From Pyrinomonas methylaliphatogenes (GTDB lineage Bacteria > Acidobacteriota > Blastocatellia > Pyrinomonadales > Pyrinomonadaceae), in contig NZ_CBXV010000006.1 in the NCBI RefSeq assembly GCF_000820845.2, forward strand, positions 242,040-306,039: a stretch of DNA of 64,000 nt, written 5' to 3'. Under the pieces are notes generated by a model. It was not told the DNA's origin. It made no database searches and saw only the letters and a program-made list of their open reading frames with translations. Shown here one piece after another: positions 61,529 to 64,000 of the stretch. Position numbers and translations under genes: made by a program. Position 1 is the first letter of the stretch. Each line of letters opens with the position of its first letter.

Positions 61529-62709
61529 TCAAGTGGATAAATCGAAACGCAGCTTTCCACCAACCAGATGCACCATCGTAATCAGATTACGACTCGTGCG
61601 GCATCCTCGCCCTCTGGCATTGGCGGCCTGCACCAGACTGTTCAGTCCCTCCAGATGCCAGGTCGTGATCTGGCTCTCGAACCAACTCACCAACCCTTCC
61701 CAAGCTGCTCTGAGCGTCTGCGCCGTTCTTTATGGGTTCGAGCCGCAAGTGCGTTGCCCAATAACACCACCGCTGGAGAAATACCTCTCCACGATTTCGC
61801 TCCGACTGCTCAAACAACTCCTGAAAGATCAGCCGCATCTGGTCAGCGCGAGCCGTCTTCAGGTGACGTCGCGCCAAAGCGGCAAGCTCTCGCTCGACTT
61901 TGAGCGCAGAAGTCAGCCACAGGTACCCTTTCCCTTCAACTGCCTCTGCTCACGCGACTCCTGCCGCCGCGCCTCATCCACCGCTTCACCCCTCAGCTTC
62001 ATCCGCTGAAAGCGATCATACGTGATCTTAGCCGCGGGGCAAGGTTTGGCGCACCCCCCTAGTGAAGACTAGCGACATGTCACCCCTGACGCGTGTGATC
62101 TGCTGTGGGTCACCACCAAGTACCACTACATCCTCAGCCGTCAGATACGCCGCATCTTTGCCTAGCGTGGCACGGCACAAAGAGCAAGCGCCTCTGCTCT
62201 AGGTCGACGAAGAGCGTCATGTCGTTGTGCCCACGTCGCGCCGCCGTCTCATCGGCACGGATTTGATCTGTGAACCGCGGAGCTTCTCTCGCGCCGCCTC
62301 ACCATAGGGGGTGTACTACGGTATCATGTTCGCCAACGAGGGCGACGATGGCCTTGACGGGCATTTCCTTGACGAGCGACATCAGCAACGCCTCAAACAG
62401 CGGCGTAAAGTCCAACCCAGCTCTCGCCCATGGCACCTGCAGCTTCTTCACCTCGCATGTGGCCACAATCAACGCGCGGCACTAGGGCATGAGGAGTAAG
62501 CCGCACATTGAAAGAAGTTGAGGTGATGTCAGTTCTCGTCAGCCGTGTCGTAGGCTGTGGCTTAAGCATTACAGGTCGGGCAGGTGAAAGAACTCCCGGA
62601 TGCAAAGGCTATCTTGATGTCGAGGCGTTTCGACTGAGGGCGAAGTATCAATGCCGGTCTAGGGAGAGACGAGGCCGAGAGCCAGAATAAACAATAAGAC
62701 CAGGTCCAT
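61529..62709 (-). pseudogene. ISL3-family transposase, multiply broken
   Basis: Pieces in several frames reconstruct one transposase: MDLVLLFILALGLVSP, then KRLDIKIAFASGSSFTCPTC (N-terminal zinc-finger region), ADETAARRGHNDMTLFVDLEQRRLLFV (first catalytic Asp), KITYDRFQRMKLRGEAVDEARRQE, RLIFQELFEQSERNRGEVFLQRWCYWATHLRLEPIK, and QTLRAAWEGLVSWFESQITTWHLEGLNSLVQAANARGRGCRTSRNLITMV with GGKLRFDLST at the end. At least four in-frame stops or frameshifts. A dead insertion sequence; no terminal repeats were identified. Confidence 0.8.
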
Positions 62710-62964
62710 GAAAATGCCTCCGAAGGAATGGTGATCGAAGGCTGATCTTACCTTATCTACCCACTTGGTATAGCGAGGAACCCTTTTGAAGAACGTCATA
62801 TTTCGTCTTGTAGTCCTAAAACAATTATCCCTACATCAGGAACCTTCAATTGTTCCATAAATGGAATCCCCCCATTAGCATTATGGCCAGATCATAGCAA
62901 TTAATATCATCATGGGCAATTAATCATGTCGTTTAGTATAGCTACGTACTATTGTGTCAATGCA

Positions 62965-64000
62965 CTAGTTTAGAAGAGTATTAAGCAAGCTCACATCAAC
63001 TCCCGGATCAGACTTGTTTGTAGCTTTACCTTTGAAAGCAGACTCGTCTTTCAACCTGTAATCATGCCTCCCGCTATCCATAAAACCCACTTCTTTTTCT
63101 GATCTTGGAAAGTAGTTTCCCGGTGGGAACCAGTTTTGTGGTTCTATGTACTGAACTTGCGCGCCTATAATCACGTTTTTGGTGATTATCGACCCAGGTA
63201 AGTAGTCCCTTATCGTCGGCCCGTCCGGCCCTGAGCCACTACCAAAAATCCCATACTGGCTGTGATTGACAATATTGTCTCGAAACACAAAACCCTGCGA
63301 CACGCCGCCGCCACCTATTAGCGTTATGTTTCCGCTCTGCAGTATTGTATTGTGTTCAATTACAACGTTGTCAGCGCCCATTCCGCCGATGGTCAAAAAC
63401 ACACCATCGCCACCGCTCGGCCAAATCGACCCGCTCACGTCGTAAAACAAGTTCTGCCGAACTCGGTAATTCCCGCCCTTGCCTGAAGGATGTGCCCAAT
63501 CTTCATCTGCCATCAAAAAGGCCGCCGCCACCTTGCGCACAATGTTGTAACGAAATTCTACGTCCTCAACCTTCGCCCAATTGTAGCCGACATCTCCCGA
63601 AGTGGTGAAAAGAACGGCGTAACCATTTTGCCCAGACACCCAACAGTTCTCGAACAAGTTCGCCTCTATCAAGACTCGCTGCGCGCTCTTTAACTCGAAC
63701 AGGTTCTTTACAGACCACGGGCTGTTGAACCATTCAGGCGGCTTGGAAAAATAATTGCGCCTTATCACAATGTTCGTGGGTATCAACCCGTTGATTGCCG
63801 GCATGGCCCCGCCAAACATCACGTTCTCACCCGCACCTTCGAGATAATTGTTCTCGATGATGTACCGCCCCGTCCCGTTCCACCCCAAAATAGCTTGCGA
63901 GTCCTGCCCCTGAACCTTGAAACCGGCAAATGTAGCTGTTGATGATTTGCGTGTCGGACGAGTTCAAGGCCACTCCGCGCTTGAGTCCCTGATTTGGGAA
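62965..64000 (-). pseudogene. Second copy of the beta-helix segment, frameshifted and cut by the window end
   Basis: The readable frame (62965-63888) is nearly identical to residues about 265-530 of the 53207-56176 protein, but ends differently (SEKEVGFMDSGRHDYRLKDESAFKGKATNKSDPGVDVSLLNTLLN), without the TP linker and C-terminal domain. One extra A near 63929 (GGCAAATG versus GGCAATG in the first copy) shifts the upstream frame. The gene continues beyond the window. Either a paralogue inactivated by the insertion or a read error in a repeat. Confidence 0.8.
63110..64000. repeat. Copy B of a ~0.89-kb near-identical direct duplication
   Basis: Positions 63110-64000 match 54594-55483 in the same orientation, with only scattered substitutions (for example GGAGCC/TGAGCC, CTATCT/CCACCT) and one inserted A. 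The two copies start 8.5 kb apart and bracket the plus-strand PEP-CTERM, oxidoreductase and glycosyltransferase genes. The duplication may extend beyond the window. Confidence 0.9.

Overview
The window looks like a chromosomal piece of an Acidobacteriota bacterium, probably of the Blastocatellia type. The evidence is a secreted protein ending in a Solibacter-type C-terminal domain (TIGR03437-like), a complete XrtA/PEP-CTERM exopolysaccharide locus, short spacings between SD sequences and start codons, and a moderately high GC content. This placement is inferred from gene content alone. Nearly all genes from 0.1 to 56 kb are on the minus strand.

Region 1 (about 1-18 kb) is a cluster of small, functionally unrelated minus-strand genes. 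At least nine boundaries carry an imperfect palindrome with the layout of integron attC sites (RYYYAAC and GTTRRRY ends; two stop codons lie inside the R' box). No integrase is in view, so it reads as a cassette array or CALIN. Cargo includes AhpD-like, flavin reductase, DUF4188, GAF, NTF2/SnoaL, DinB, methyltransferase, RelBE-like, a secreted HExxH protein, GT39, DUF1697, VOC, SRPBCC-MarR, lincosamide-nucleotidyltransferase-like, DHFR-like and SDR genes. Several are broken. From 18 to 20.5 kb there are an Asp-nucleophile alpha/beta hydrolase and a frameshifted SDR.

Region 2 (20.7-30.4 kb) is a biotin cluster: bioB, bioF, a FabH-type ketosynthase (candidate BioZ), bioA and, across a 3.5-kb gap, bioD. 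The gap holds a frameshifted IS605-type TnpB element and a plus-strand DUF4258/DUF2283 pair. A DUF4160/DUF2442 pair sits between bioB and bioF. No bioC, bioH, bioW or bioI is visible, so pimeloyl supply through the ketosynthase is the simplest reading.

Region 3 (30.4-38.2 kb) has a Nudix hydrolase, an AtuA-family protein, a secreted Arg/Asn-rich protein with its own terminator, an acyl-CoA carboxylase beta subunit, an MFS exporter and a lipid-kinase-like protein.

Region 4 (38.4-52.8 kb) is the XrtA exopolysaccharide/protein-sorting locus. In transcription order it runs exosortase, EpsI, TPR lipoprotein PrsT, PEP-CTERM protein, Wzz-type chain-length protein, ExeA-like ATPase, tyrosine autokinase, initiating sugar transferase, Wza-type export protein and a YCF48-like secreted protein. 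An L-2-hydroxyglutarate oxidase-like gene lies just upstream.

Region 5 (53-64 kb) has a 989-residue secreted beta-helix protein under a c-di-GMP (GEMM-I) riboswitch. A plus-strand PEP-CTERM/bi-domain oxidoreductase/AT-rich glycosyltransferase module follows, then a dead ISL3 transposase and a second near-identical copy of the beta-helix segment running off the window end.

The most unusual signal is a recurring repeat-gap-repeat pattern. At about twelve places, mostly at gene ends, a locus-specific sequence of about 15-45 bp is present twice or three times, usually 65-75 bp apart, around an unrelated middle piece. The spacing resembles single CRISPR units or large target-site duplications, but every locus has a different repeat.
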